A DNA stretch of 44,682 nucleotides from CAZSIA01 sp045126355. GTDB lineage: Bacteria > Bacillota_I > Bacilli_A > Acholeplasmatales > Anaeroplasmataceae. This document shows positions 16,032-26,041 of this stretch, one piece after another. The stretch lies in NCBI GenBank assembly GCA_045126355.1, contig JBGVOE010000112.1, positions 1 to 44,682 of the forward strand. Direction: 5' to 3'. The notes beneath the pieces were generated by a model, which saw only the letters and a list, made by a program, of their open reading frames with translations, had not been told where the DNA came from and made no database searches. The stretch's first letter is position 1; each line of letters opens with the position of its first letter. Both the position numbers and the translations under genes were made by a program.

Positions 16032-17939
16032 GTGGGGAAAATAAAACAGCTGTATGTTGTTTTGTATTTTGTTTTAAATGTTTTAGTTACATATTTAGTC
16101 ACTTTAGATTATTTTAATCCAAATATTGTTTCGTTTAAATTACCTTTTATAAATCACGTGTTTTGTGTTATAGGTAATTTTGCGATATTATTACTTTTGT
16201 TATTTATAGGCAAGTGTCTTTTTAAAAAAGAGCGTTGCCTATTTAAATATATTATTACCACTTCATTTCTTTTAAATTTCTTTGTATTTTTAATTGGATA
16301 TTTTACAAGAAATTTTAAAGCGATGTTATCATTTCATAATTTAACCTTATTTAGAAATCCTGATGCGGGTTTTGCAAAACAAATTGTAATTGACGGGTTA
16401 GGTGAAATGTTAAGAGGATGGCAACTTTTATGTTTCATTCCTTTTATTGTCTTACTTTTGTTCTATTTACTAATAAGAAGAAAAGTAGGAGAAGTTAAAC
16501 ATTATCGAATAAGATTTTTATTTATATTGTTGTTAACTTCATTAATTTTATCTGCATCTAGCATTATGTATTTTAATATAGATGTTAATAAGAACTGGAA
16601 GTTTCGAAGTGAATATTCTTTATATGGAGTATCTACTTGTGGAATTTATAATTATTATTTTTCTGAACTAGTATTAGGGATGGATTATAATGAAGAGTAT
16701 TATTTGAAAAGTAAAGAAAGTAGTAGTGATTTATCTTTATATAATAAACCAAATCAAGATTATGGTGTTTTGGCTGGTATGAATTTATTTGTTATTCAAG
16801 CTGAAGCATTATCTAGTTTTGTTATTAATTTAGAAAATGATAATAAATTAATAACACCTTATTTGAGTAGTTTGTTATTAGAAGATGATGTATTTTTCTT
16901 TCCAAATGTTAATACAGTTGTTGGAATGGGAAATACTAGTGATGCGGAGTTTGCGTTTAATACTGGTTATTATCCTTTAGGGGATTTAACGATTGTATGG
17001 GAAGCAAAAGATAGACTCTTTAAAATTGGAAGTTTACCAAAGATGTTTAAAGATTATATCTGTTATGCTTATAACCCAACTATTGAAGGCTTTTATGCTC
17101 ATAAATATGTTTTTGAAAACCTATATAACTTTAATGAATTTAAAGGTTTTGAAACTCATAATAAGTTATATCCGTATGAAAAAAACACTAATATGTATTT
17201 ACAAAAAAAGTGGGTTAGTGATGAAGCTATCTTAAATTTAGCTTTAGCAGATAGTAAAAAAGTTTTAGGTAAGAATAAAAATTTTTACGTGTTTGCTCAA
17301 ACGATTACCCCACATTATCCCTTTGTGGATTTAGATTATTATAAAGAATTTGATTGTTATGATTTTAAAAACTTGGATAAAAAGTTTAATAATTATCTTA
17401 ATCAAATTCATTATATAGATAAAGTGTTGTATGATTTTTTATCAATTGGTAAAGAAGAATTAGAAAACACTGTATTCCTTATTTATGGTGATCATGGAAA
17501 CACATTACCTAAAGAAGGATTTGAGGAGGTATTGGGCCGTAAGTTAACTGATCTAGATTACCGAAAATTATTGTTAGAAATACCAGTAATTATTTATGAT
17601 CCTAGTGGGAAATTAACAAATTATTTAAGTGTTAATGAAATAGCTGTTGATTATAAAAGAGTGTTAAGTCAAATTGATTTATTTCAAACAGTTGGTAGTT
17701 TATTTTCTTTAGAAAGAGAAAATCATTTAGGTGTTAATATCTTTAGTAATAATAAATCTTTTGTTGTTGAACCTAAAGGGTTAGATATTATTACAGATGA
17801 TTTCTTTTATAGTATGAAAAATGCTCAATATGAAATTTATAGTGATATTAGTTATTTAGAAATGATTAATGAAGTTAGTAAAATAAGTGAATTTAAATTA
17901 GCTAACGACATATATTTAACTAAAAAAATAAATAACTAA
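16032..17939 (+). CDS. LTA synthase-like membrane sulfatase-family phosphotransferase
   Basis: A 635-residue protein with about five N-terminal membrane segments (residues 8-185) and an extracellular sulfatase-fold domain. Catalytic features of LtaS are present: an acidic metal ligand in FVIQAEALSSF, the nucleophile Thr302 in GNTSDAEFAFNTGYYPL, His in TITPHYPF, and Asp487-His488 in YGDHGN. LtaS transfers glycerol phosphate from phosphatidylglycerol to build lipoteichoic acid. Paralogues that make primers or modify other polymers cannot be excluded. It starts at GTG 16032 after AAAGGAGAT; the overlapping ATG at 16030 leads to a stop after four codons. Confidence 0.87.
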   Translation: MGKIKQLYVVLYFVLNVLVTYLVTLDYFNPNIVSFKLPFINHVFCVIGNFAILLLLLFIGKCLFKKERCLFKYIITTSFLLNFFVFLIGYFTRNFKAMLSFHNLTLFRNPDAGFAKQIVIDGLGEMLRGWQLLCFIPFIVLLLFYLLIRRKVGEVKHYRIRFLFILLLTSLILSASSIMYFNIDVNKNWKFRSEYSLYGVSTCGIYNYYFSELVLGMDYNEEYYLKSKESSSDLSLYNKPNQDYGVLAGMNLFVIQAEALSSFVINLENDNKLITPYLSSLLLEDDVFFFPNVNTVVGMGNTSDAEFAFNTGYYPLGDLTIVWEAKDRLFKIGSLPKMFKDYICYAYNPTIEGFYAHKYVFENLYNFNEFKGFETHNKLYPYEKNTNMYLQKKWVSDEAILNLALADSKKVLGKNKNFYVFAQTITPHYPFVDLDYYKEFDCYDFKNLDKKFNNYLNQIHYIDKVLYDFLSIGKEELENTVFLIYGDHGNTLPKEGFEEVLGRKLTDLDYRKLLLEIPVIIYDPSGKLTNYLSVNEIAVDYKRVLSQIDLFQTVGSLFSLERENHLGVNIFSNNKSFVVEPKGLDIITDDFFYSMKNAQYEIYSDISYLEMINEVSKISEFKLANDIYLTKKINN

Positions 17940-17954
17940 AAAGGATAAATATAA

Positions 17955-18794
17955 ATGATTATTGACTTAATATGTACCATAATTTTAGGTATTGTTGAAG
18001 GTATTACAGAGTGGTTACCAATAAGTAGTACCGCACATCTTATCTTAACCTTAAATGCATTTGATAGTTTACTTAGTAGTGATACTATCTTTACCGGTGA
18101 TTTTAAATTAATGTTTGATGTTGTGATTCAGTTAGGTGCGGTTATTGCCGTAAGTATTATTTATTTTAAAAAGCTTTATCCGTTTAAATATAACGATAAA
18201 GAATATAGTAAAAAAGATAAATTTAACATTTGGGGTAAAGTTATTATAGCTTGCGTGCCAATGGTTATTTTAGGTCTTTTATTAGATGATGTTGTTAGTA
18301 GTTATTTTTATAATCTTTTAACAATATCAATTACTTTAATTGTCTACGGAGTATTATTTATAATAGTTGAAAACTATTGTAATAAGAAAGATAGAAAATT
18401 AGTTGAAATAACAAATTTAAAAACTACTAATGCCTTAGCTATCGGATTTATTCAAGTTTTATCAATAGTGCCAGGAACAAGTAGAAGTGGGGTTACGATT
18501 ATCTTTTCTAGACTCTTTGGTCTAAGTAAGAAAGCTAGTACAGAATACTCCTTTTTCCTATCAATTCCAATTATTTATGGAGCGTCTTTGTATAAACTAG
18601 TTAAGTATTTGTTAGTTTTTCAAATAAGTCTTAAAGAGATAATTATTCTTTTAATTGGAATGCTTGTGGCTATGGTTGTTAGTTTATTTGTTATTAAGAA
18701 GTTATTAGATTTTATAAAAAAATATAGTTTTAAAATTTTTGGGTTTTACCGAATAATTTTAGGTATTATTATTTTAATTATGTACTTTAGTTAG
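17955..18794 (+). CDS. uppP: Undecaprenyl-diphosphatase UppP/BacA
   Basis: A 279-residue integral membrane phosphatase that recycles the undecaprenyl carrier for wall and teichoic acid synthesis. Signatures are EGITEWLPISSTAHL at 15-29 and PGTSRSG, with about seven or eight membrane segments. The usual SSTGH is SSTAH, a small change in the active-site loop. ATG follows AAAGGATAA. It sits after the LTA-synthase-like gene, consistent with an envelope operon, and members of this family also confer bacitracin tolerance. Confidence 0.95.
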   Translation: MIIDLICTIILGIVEGITEWLPISSTAHLILTLNAFDSLLSSDTIFTGDFKLMFDVVIQLGAVIAVSIIYFKKLYPFKYNDKEYSKKDKFNIWGKVIIACVPMVILGLLLDDVVSSYFYNLLTISITLIVYGVLFIIVENYCNKKDRKLVEITNLKTTNALAIGFIQVLSIVPGTSRSGVTIIFSRLFGLSKKASTEYSFFLSIPIIYGASLYKLVKYLLVFQISLKEIIILLIGMLVAMVVSLFVIKKLLDFIKKYSFKIFGFYRIILGIIILIMYFS

Positions 18795-18808
18795 AAGGAG
18801 TTGGCGAT

Positions 18809-20044
18809 ATGTTTAAAATTAAAGGATCAGATAGTAAGAAACTTTCAAATAATATCTTAACCCTATCGCAAGTTGCGGCTATGGCTAAGAAAAATAATCC
18901 TGATGTTATTAACGCTACAATTGGTATGTTTAATAATGAGGATGATGAATTTTATACTTTTAAATCTGTTAGCCAAGTATTAAAGAATGTTTCTAATTAT
19001 GATGCTTTCTCTTATGCTGATACTAGTGGCGGAGAAGGTTATCAACAAGCCATCTTAAAATGGGTTTTTGGTGATTATCTATCTTCATTTAAATCTACTC
19101 ATCATATTGGTGTTATTGCTACTCCAGGTGGGTCTGGGTGTATCGCTACTACATTTGAAAACTATTTAAATAAAGGTGATAATGTCTTGGTTCCTTCTGT
19201 AATGTGGGAAACTTATATCACTATGGCAAAGGAAAGAGAATGTGGTGTTTTAAGATATGACCTTTATGATAGTGATAATAATTTTAATCTTAGTGATTTA
19301 AGAAGTAAAATTTTAGAACTTATGAATAAGCAAGAAAGTATTATTTTAGTAATTAATGACCCATGTCATAATCCAACAGGCTTTTGTATGAAAGACAGTG
19401 ATTATGATGCTTTGGTTGATTTACTTAATGAATATGATTATCCATTTGTGTTATTAATGGATATTGCTTATTTTGACTTTTATGATTGTGACCCAAATAT
19501 TATTAGAAGTCGTTATCATAAATTAAGTAGACTTAATCGCAATGTTTTAATTAATTTTGCGTTTAGTGGTTCTAAAACATTTGGTTTATATGGACTTAGA
19601 ATTGGCGCTAGTATTTTATTAAGTAAAGATGCTTTAGATATCGAAAACTTTAATAATGTAATTAGTTTTACTGCTAGAAGTAATTGGGGAAGTTCTTCAA
19701 AATTAGGAATTTCAGTTATTACTAAGTTAGTCTTAGACCCATACTATTATGAGATGTTTAAAGATGAAGTTAAAGATGTAGCTATTATGTTACAAAGAAG
19801 AAGCAGTGTTTTTATTAATGAAGCTAATAAGGTTCGGTTAGAATTATTACCATATGAAAGAGGCTTCTTTGTATGTGTACCTTCTAAAGATCCTGTAGCT
19901 TTAATGAATAAATTACATGATGAAGATGTTTATGTTGTTGTGACAAAAACTTGTATTAGAGTTGCTTTATGTGCGATAAGTGAAGAAGAAGCGAAAAAAT
20001 TACCAAGTATTATTTTAAAAGTTAAAAAAGAGTTGGAGGAGTAA
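18809..20044 (+). CDS. PLP-dependent aminotransferase, class I/II
   Basis: A 411-residue fold-type I aminotransferase. The PLP lysine lies in FAFSGSKTFGLYGLRIGA. The Asn-Pro pair of the cofactor site is in NDPCHNPTGF, with an Asp in LMDIAYFDF, and the late Arg in RVALCAIS can bind the substrate carboxylate. It resembles aspartate/aromatic aminotransferases; the exact amino acid cannot be told. The start has AGAAGGAGTTGG. It is followed 3 bases later by fhs; a role tied to amino-acid fermentation is possible. Confidence 0.85.
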   Translation: MFKIKGSDSKKLSNNILTLSQVAAMAKKNNPDVINATIGMFNNEDDEFYTFKSVSQVLKNVSNYDAFSYADTSGGEGYQQAILKWVFGDYLSSFKSTHHIGVIATPGGSGCIATTFENYLNKGDNVLVPSVMWETYITMAKERECGVLRYDLYDSDNNFNLSDLRSKILELMNKQESIILVINDPCHNPTGFCMKDSDYDALVDLLNEYDYPFVLLMDIAYFDFYDCDPNIIRSRYHKLSRLNRNVLINFAFSGSKTFGLYGLRIGASILLSKDALDIENFNNVISFTARSNWGSSSKLGISVITKLVLDPYYYEMFKDEVKDVAIMLQRRSSVFINEANKVRLELLPYERGFFVCVPSKDPVALMNKLHDEDVYVVVTKTCIRVALCAISEEEAKKLPSIILKVKKELEE

Positions 20045-20047
20045 AAA

Positions 20048-21715
20048 ATGAAAACAGATTTAGAAATTGCTTATGAAAATGAGATGGAGTTAATTACAAA
20101 AGTTGCAGAAAAGGCAAATATTAGTGATGAATATTTAGAAGCTTACGGAAAATATAAAGCTAAAATTAGTTTAGATATTTTCGATTCTTTAAAAGAAAAA
20201 AAGGATGGAAAAGTTATTTTAGTTACTGCAATTAATCCAACTAAAGCTGGTGAAGGTAAATCAACTACTACAATTGGTTTAGCTGATGCCTTAGCTCATA
20301 TTGGTAAAAAGAGTATGGTTGCCTTACGTGAACCATCTTTTGGACCTGTTTTAGGTATTAAAGGTGGAGCCGCTGGTGGAGGGTATGCTCAAGTTCAACC
20401 TATGGAAGATATTAATATGCATTTTACAGGTGATATGCATGCGATAACTACTGCTAATAATGCAATTAGTGCTATTATTGATAATCACCTTCATCAAGGA
20501 AATGAATTAAATATTAATCCTGAAAAAATTGTTTGGAAAAGATGCTTAGATTTAAATGACCGCGCATTAAGAGAAGTTACTGTTGGTCAAGGTCCTAAAA
20601 GTAATGGTGTAGAAAGAAAAGATGGATTTAATATTACTGTAGCTAGTGAAATTATGGCTATCTTATGTTTAGCTACAAGTGTTGAAAACTTAAAAGAAAG
20701 AATTGCGAATATTGTAGTTGCTTATAATATGAACGATGAGCCTGTTAAAGTTAGAGATCTTGGATGCCAAGGTGTAATTACTTTAATTTTAAAAGATGCA
20801 ATTAAACCAAACTTATGTCAAACTCTATATCATACTCCTGCTTTAATTCATGGTGGACCATTTGCGAATATTGCTCATGGATGTAACTCAATTATTGCGA
20901 CTAAGATGGCTATGAAATTAGCTGATTATGTTGTTACTGAAGCTGGATTTGGTGCTGACTTAGGTGCTGAAAAATTCTTAGATATTAAATGTCCTATGGC
21001 TGGTATTAAACCAAGCTGTGTTGTTATTGTAGCTACTATTAGAGCACTTAAAATGCATGGTGGAGCGGCTGATTATACAGTTGAGGATTTAGCCGCTTTA
21101 GAAAAAGGTATGGAAAACTTAGCTAAACATATTGAAAATATTACTAAATATAAATTACCATATGTAGTAGCTATTAACCGTTTCCTATCAGATACAGATG
21201 CTGAAATTAAGATGTTAGAAGATTGGGCGATTGCCAATAATCATACAGTTAGTTTATCTGAAGTATTTGCTAAAGGTGCGATGGGTGGCGTTGATTTAGC
21301 TAATAAAGTGGTTGAAACTATTGAAAAACATGATGGTTATAATACATATGAAAAATTATATGATTATAATGAAAGAATCGAGACTAAGATTGAAACAATC
21401 GCTAAAGAAATTTATGGAGCTGATGGTGTAGATTATACTGATGCAGCTTTAGCTCAATTAGCTGATTTTTATCGTTTAGGTTATGATAAGATGCCTATTT
21501 GTATGGCTAAAACACCAAACTCTTTAACAGATGATGCTAAAGTTATGGGAAGACCTAAAGGCTTTAGAATTACTGTTAAAGAATTAAGAGTATCAACTGG
21601 TGCTGGATTTGTTGTAGTATTAACTGGTGCGATTATGACAATGCCTGGTTTACCAAAAGTACCACAAGCCTTAAAGATGGATTATGTTGATGGAAAAGCA
21701 ATAGGCTTATTTTAG
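20048..21715 (+). CDS. fhs: Formate--tetrahydrofolate ligase
   Basis: A 555-residue Fhs that makes 10-formyl-THF from formate, THF and ATP. The P-loop NPTKAGEGKST is at 63-73, followed by REPSFGPVLGIKGGAAGG and the IHGGPFANIAHG segment. Full length. It provides one-carbon units with FolD, encoded two genes downstream. Start ATG 20048 with TTGGAGGAG located inside the end of the aminotransferase gene. Confidence 0.97.
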   Translation: MKTDLEIAYENEMELITKVAEKANISDEYLEAYGKYKAKISLDIFDSLKEKKDGKVILVTAINPTKAGEGKSTTTIGLADALAHIGKKSMVALREPSFGPVLGIKGGAAGGGYAQVQPMEDINMHFTGDMHAITTANNAISAIIDNHLHQGNELNINPEKIVWKRCLDLNDRALREVTVGQGPKSNGVERKDGFNITVASEIMAILCLATSVENLKERIANIVVAYNMNDEPVKVRDLGCQGVITLILKDAIKPNLCQTLYHTPALIHGGPFANIAHGCNSIIATKMAMKLADYVVTEAGFGADLGAEKFLDIKCPMAGIKPSCVVIVATIRALKMHGGAADYTVEDLAALEKGMENLAKHIENITKYKLPYVVAINRFLSDTDAEIKMLEDWAIANNHTVSLSEVFAKGAMGGVDLANKVVETIEKHDGYNTYEKLYDYNERIETKIETIAKEIYGADGVDYTDAALAQLADFYRLGYDKMPICMAKTPNSLTDDAKVMGRPKGFRITVKELRVSTGAGFVVVLTGAIMTMPGLPKVPQALKMDYVDGKAIGLF

Positions 21716-21727
21716 GAGTGAGATTTT

Positions 21728-23320
21728 ATGAGGGCTGATAAAACATTTTTAATAAATTTTACTAATGGGGGATTCAACCAATATCATAATGATATTTTAA
21801 AAAGAGTTGTTGATGATTATTTAGAGTCACACCCAGACCTACTTTTGGATAAAATCATTAATGATTCTGATTTAACAAAAGTTATTTTAGAAGTATTAGC
21901 TAACGATTTAACTAATGTTATTAATCCAAACGGTTTATATCATATTGTTGAAAGTATCTATGACTTTTGGCGTGATTATAAAAGATACTTATTTTCTGAT
22001 TTAAGCGTCTCTTATGTTATTAATGAAACTAACTTCCATGATATCTTTAATAACTTTAATAGAATGGTATTAGATATGTATCGTAGAGTTTGCTTAAATT
22101 TAGGAGTTAAGTTTAATATCATGCGCGAACTTCCTGCGGGAGGGAATGCTTTTATCTTATTAAATAGAACTAATCATTATGTCTATAATGAGTTAAAAGA
22201 TATTCCTGTGTTACATAGTATTGTTTTTAGACCACCATTTGTAGTTAACTCTAAGTCAAATAAACGTAAGGGAATTTTCCCAATTATTGATACAAATCCT
22301 GTAGAAGAATTAGATAAAGAAGGTTTTTATTGTTACCCTATTTTAGTTGGTAAAAAACGCGTGTTTGTATATTTTAAAGATCGATATATGTCTTTAGCCC
22401 TAGCATTATCAAATCTTTTTGAGCACGATGATGAATATAAAAATAATAAACCTGACATCATTATCTTATTTGGTTCTAATACTAAAGAAGGTATTTATTA
22501 TGATAGTTTAAATGATGTACATGTAGCATCTTTGATCGAACGTGATGAAATTGATTACTTTGGTTACATGAAAAAGATTATCTTAACAGCTTATAATATC
22601 GAAATGATTAGTGTTGGAGGACTTCCTATTCATGGAGCTTGCGTAAGCTTAACATTAAAAGATCACCGCCAAAAAAACATCATCTTAATTGGTGATAGTG
22701 GAGCTGGTAAGAGTGAAACACTTGAAGCATTAAGACAAGTAGCTAGTGATTATGTTGTTGATATGACTACTATCTTTGATGATATGGGAACTCTTTTAAT
22801 TGAAGATAATGTTATGAAGGCATATGGAACTGAAATTGGTGCCTTTGTTAGAACAGACGATTTAGAAAATGGTTATACATATAAAGTATTTGACCGTGCA
22901 ATATTTATGAATCCAAGCCTATCTAACGCAAGAATTGTTTTACCAATTTCTAGTTATGATGATATTACTACAGGGGTCAATATTGACTATATTTTATACG
23001 CAAATAACTATGAAGAAAGTGCTAATAAAATAAGATTATTTGATAATATTGCCTCTGCACTTGAAGTGTTTAAAAAAGGTGCGAGAGTTGCTAAAGGAAC
23101 AACTGGTGAAACTGGCTTAGTTACAACGTTTTTTGCCAATCCTTTTGGACCTGTACAACTAGAAGAAGAAACAAATGTTTTATTAGATAAGTACTTTAAA
23201 TATTTCTTCGATAATAATATTAAAGTTGGTGAAATATATACTGGATTAGCGTTAGAAAATGGAGCGGAAAATCCAATATATGCAGCCACTGAATTACTTA
23301 AAAAACTTAAGGAGGACTAG
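21728..23320 (+). CDS. P-loop protein related to PEP carboxykinase/HPr kinase, function unknown
   Basis: A 530-residue protein. The N-terminal ~300 residues show no motif I recognise. From about 300, GLPIHGACVSLTL is followed by a Walker A loop GDSGAGKSE (about 322-330) and an acidic IFDDMG. A C-terminal stretch GARVAKGTTGETGLVTTFF resembles the ligand region of ATP-type PEP carboxykinase. HPr kinase and PEP carboxykinase share this P-loop fold. The N-terminus lacks an obvious PEPCK substrate domain, so I do not assign the PEPCK reaction. It is tightly placed between fhs and folD (12 and 3 bases), suggesting a link to one-carbon metabolism. Start ATG with TAGGAGTGAG. Confidence 0.7.
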   Translation: MRADKTFLINFTNGGFNQYHNDILKRVVDDYLESHPDLLLDKIINDSDLTKVILEVLANDLTNVINPNGLYHIVESIYDFWRDYKRYLFSDLSVSYVINETNFHDIFNNFNRMVLDMYRRVCLNLGVKFNIMRELPAGGNAFILLNRTNHYVYNELKDIPVLHSIVFRPPFVVNSKSNKRKGIFPIIDTNPVEELDKEGFYCYPILVGKKRVFVYFKDRYMSLALALSNLFEHDDEYKNNKPDIIILFGSNTKEGIYYDSLNDVHVASLIERDEIDYFGYMKKIILTAYNIEMISVGGLPIHGACVSLTLKDHRQKNIILIGDSGAGKSETLEALRQVASDYVVDMTTIFDDMGTLLIEDNVMKAYGTEIGAFVRTDDLENGYTYKVFDRAIFMNPSLSNARIVLPISSYDDITTGVNIDYILYANNYEESANKIRLFDNIASALEVFKKGARVAKGTTGETGLVTTFFANPFGPVQLEEETNVLLDKYFKYFFDNNIKVGEIYTGLALENGAENPIYAATELLKKLKED

Positions 23321-23323
23321 CTT

Positions 23324-24175
23324 ATGGCTATCGTTATAAGTGGAAAAGAATTAAGTGTAGAATTAAAAGACGCAATGCGTGATGAAGTTTTAGACTTAGT
23401 AGAAAAATATGGTAGAGCTCCTCATTTAGCAGTTGTATTAGTTGGTAATAATCCAAGTAGTATTTCATATGTTAGTGGGAAAGAAAAGGCTTGTCTATAT
23501 GTTGGAATTAAAAATACAACATTAAGAGTCGATGAGAGTATTAGTGAAGAAGAACTTGTTTCATTAATCGAAAAACTTAATGAAGATGATACGGTTGATG
23601 GTATCTTAGTTCAACTTCCACTTCCTAAACACATTAGTGAAGAAAGAATTATTGAAACTATTTCTATAAAGAAAGACGTTGATGGTTTTCATCCTTTAAA
23701 TGTAGCTAATTTATGGTTAAAAAAAGAATGTATGTTACCATGTACACCTAAAGGAATTATTAAATTATTAGAAAAAGCTAATATTGATGTAGCTGGTAAA
23801 AAAGCAGTTGTATTAGGAAGAAGTAATATTGTAGGACTTCCAATTTCTAAATTATTAATTGATAGAAATGCTACTGTTACTATTGCTCATTCAAAAACTG
23901 TGGATTTAGCCTCTGTTACAAAAGGTGCTGATATCTTAATTGTGGCTGTTGGAAAAGCAAGAATGCTTAAAGCTGATATGGTTAAAGAAGGCGCTGTAGT
24001 AATTGATGTTGGTGTTAATAGAGATGAAGCAGGTAAGTTATGTGGCGATGTTGACTTTGATGAAGTTAATAAGGTCGCTGGTGTAATTACAAAAGTACCT
24101 GGTGGTGTAGGACCAATGACAATTACATGTTTAATGGAAAACACAATCGAAGCTTTTAAAAGAAAATTTAAATAA
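23324..24175 (+). CDS. folD: Methylenetetrahydrofolate dehydrogenase/cyclohydrolase
   Basis: A 283-residue bifunctional FolD that interconverts methylene-, methenyl- and 10-formyl-THF using NADP. Catalytic Tyr and Lys are in SYVSGKEKAC. DGILVQLPLPKH, the Rossmann GRSNIVGLP and PGGVGPMT signatures are all present. The ribosome site AAGGAGGACTAG overlaps the end of the preceding gene. Last gene of the long operon. Confidence 0.97.
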   Translation: MAIVISGKELSVELKDAMRDEVLDLVEKYGRAPHLAVVLVGNNPSSISYVSGKEKACLYVGIKNTTLRVDESISEEELVSLIEKLNEDDTVDGILVQLPLPKHISEERIIETISIKKDVDGFHPLNVANLWLKKECMLPCTPKGIIKLLEKANIDVAGKKAVVLGRSNIVGLPISKLLIDRNATVTIAHSKTVDLASVTKGADILIVAVGKARMLKADMVKEGAVVIDVGVNRDEAGKLCGDVDFDEVNKVAGVITKVPGGVGPMTITCLMENTIEAFKRKFK

Positions 24176-24183
24176 TATTAAAT

Positions 24184-24218
24184 AATCTTCAAAGTTATTT
24201 ATAATTTTGAAGATTTTT
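24184..24218 (+). terminator. Terminator after folD
   Basis: AATCTTCAAA (24184-24193) pairs perfectly with TTTGAAGATT (24206-24215), loop 12, followed by a short T run. Confidence 0.8.
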
Positions 24219-24234
24219 AATTATATGATATAAT
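24206..24234 (+). promoter_or_regulatory. Sigma-A-type promoter of pepF
   Basis: TTTGAA (24206-24211), a 17-base spacer and TATAAT (24229-24234). The -35 box lies inside the 3' arm of the folD terminator, so transcription signals overlap. Confidence 0.55.
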
Positions 24235-24259
24235 CATAAAAAATAGGAGAGTGAAATTT

Positions 24260-26029
24260 ATGGAATTGACATGGGATTTAGATGTTTTATATAAAGGGTA
24301 TGAAGATCCTAAGTATATTGAAGATAGTAAAAAAATTATTGAATTAATTAATATTGCAAAAGAAGAAAAATTAGATATAAATAATAAAGTTTTATCAATT
24401 GAAAAACATCTTGAAATGGAGTTAGAAATTTCTAAATTAATCGAAGAGTTATTTAGTTATAATAACTTACGTGTTTCTACTAATGTTAATGATTATGCTG
24501 CCTTAGCTGAAATGGGGAAATTACGTTTAGCATTACAAGAGACTGTTGCTAGTAATGTAGCATTTACTAAGTTTTTAAAAGATGCTGATTTAGATGCTTT
24601 AGCTAAAGAAAGTGAAGTTATTAAAAATCATTTATTTGTTTTAAAGGAAGAACAAAGTGAGGCACTTCATATGTTAAGTGATAGTGAAGAAATTTTAGCT
24701 TCAAAATTACAATTAGTAGGCTCATCTGGTTGGTCACAATTACAAGGAAACCTAACATCTAATTTAGTTATTGATGTTTTAGGCTACGGTAATAATTTAC
24801 CACTTCCATCTGTAAGAAATATGGCGTATTCTGCCGATGCTAATTTAAGAAAAGTTGCATACGAAGCTGAGATTAATGCTTATAAACGTATTGAAGATGC
24901 GGTAGCAATGGCTCTTAATAACATTAAAAGAGAAGTTAATATTATGATGCCTTTACGTCATTATGAAAGTGCGCTAGAAAAGACTTTAGAACAATCTAGA
25001 ATGAGCGCTGCTACTTTAAATGCGATGATTGAAGCTATTAAAGAAGAAGTTCCTCGTTTCAGAGAATACTTACGTTTAAAAGGTAAAATGTTAGGACATA
25101 ATGATGGTATTCCATTTTATGATATGTTTGCCCCTGTTGGTAAATTAACAAAAGAATATAGTATATTAGAAGCTAAGGAATTAGTTTTAGATGCATTTAA
25201 ATCATTTTCAAAACCATTATATGATTTAGGATATGAAGCTTTTAATAATCGTTGGATTGATTTCTTACCTCGTGAAGGAAAAAGGGGTGGAGCTTTCTGT
25301 GCTGGATTAGATAATCATAATCAAAGTAGAGTTTTAACAAACTTTACAGGATCTTTGGCTGATATTCAAACATTAGCTCATGAGTTAGGTCATGCTTATC
25401 ATGGTAGAGTTGTTCAAGAAAACTCTCCACTTAATCGTAGTTACCCTATGCCTTTAGCTGAAACTGCTTCAATTTTCTGTCAAACATTAATGAGTAAAAA
25501 GATGATTGCTGAAATTACTGATCCAATGGAAAAATTAACTGTTGTTGAAGTTTCTTTAAGCGAAGATACGCAATGTGTTATTGATATTTTATCTAGATTT
25601 ATTTTTGAATCTGAAGTATTAAATACACCTATTTCGAAACCATTATCAGCTAAAGAATTATGCGATATGATGTTAAATGCTCAAGAAGCTAGTTATGGTA
25701 ATGGATTAGCTAAAGATATTAGACATCCTTATATGTGGGTATGTAAGAGTCATTATTATAGTGCAGGATTAAATTTCTATAACTTCCCATATGCATTTGG
25801 TTTATTATATGGTAAAGGATTATACAAGCAATATTTAAAGGATAAAGAAGCCTTTGTTAAAAACTATGATAAGATGTTACAAGCTACAGGATATATGAGT
25901 GTTGAAGACGTAGCTAAAACAATGGGAATTGATGTTACAAATAAAGAATTCTGGATTGAAAGTTTAAAATTTATTGAAGAAGAAATTGATTTATTTGAAG
26001 AGTTATTAAATGAATTAAAATTAGTTTAG
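24260..26029 (+). CDS. pepF: M3-family oligoendopeptidase (PepF-like)
   Basis: A 589-residue zinc metallopeptidase of the M3/PepF family that cleaves short peptides in the cytoplasm. The zinc site HELGH is at 374-378, in LAHELGHAYHG, with the downstream Glu ligand in LAETASIF. No signal peptide. The reading frame is open from GTG 24251, but ATG 24260 is better placed behind TAGGAGAG. Length is normal for the family. Confidence 0.92.
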   Translation: MELTWDLDVLYKGYEDPKYIEDSKKIIELINIAKEEKLDINNKVLSIEKHLEMELEISKLIEELFSYNNLRVSTNVNDYAALAEMGKLRLALQETVASNVAFTKFLKDADLDALAKESEVIKNHLFVLKEEQSEALHMLSDSEEILASKLQLVGSSGWSQLQGNLTSNLVIDVLGYGNNLPLPSVRNMAYSADANLRKVAYEAEINAYKRIEDAVAMALNNIKREVNIMMPLRHYESALEKTLEQSRMSAATLNAMIEAIKEEVPRFREYLRLKGKMLGHNDGIPFYDMFAPVGKLTKEYSILEAKELVLDAFKSFSKPLYDLGYEAFNNRWIDFLPREGKRGGAFCAGLDNHNQSRVLTNFTGSLADIQTLAHELGHAYHGRVVQENSPLNRSYPMPLAETASIFCQTLMSKKMIAEITDPMEKLTVVEVSLSEDTQCVIDILSRFIFESEVLNTPISKPLSAKELCDMMLNAQEASYGNGLAKDIRHPYMWVCKSHYYSAGLNFYNFPYAFGLLYGKGLYKQYLKDKEAFVKNYDKMLQATGYMSVEDVAKTMGIDVTNKEFWIESLKFIEEEIDLFEELLNELKLV

Positions 26030-26041
26030 GATGTGAAATTT

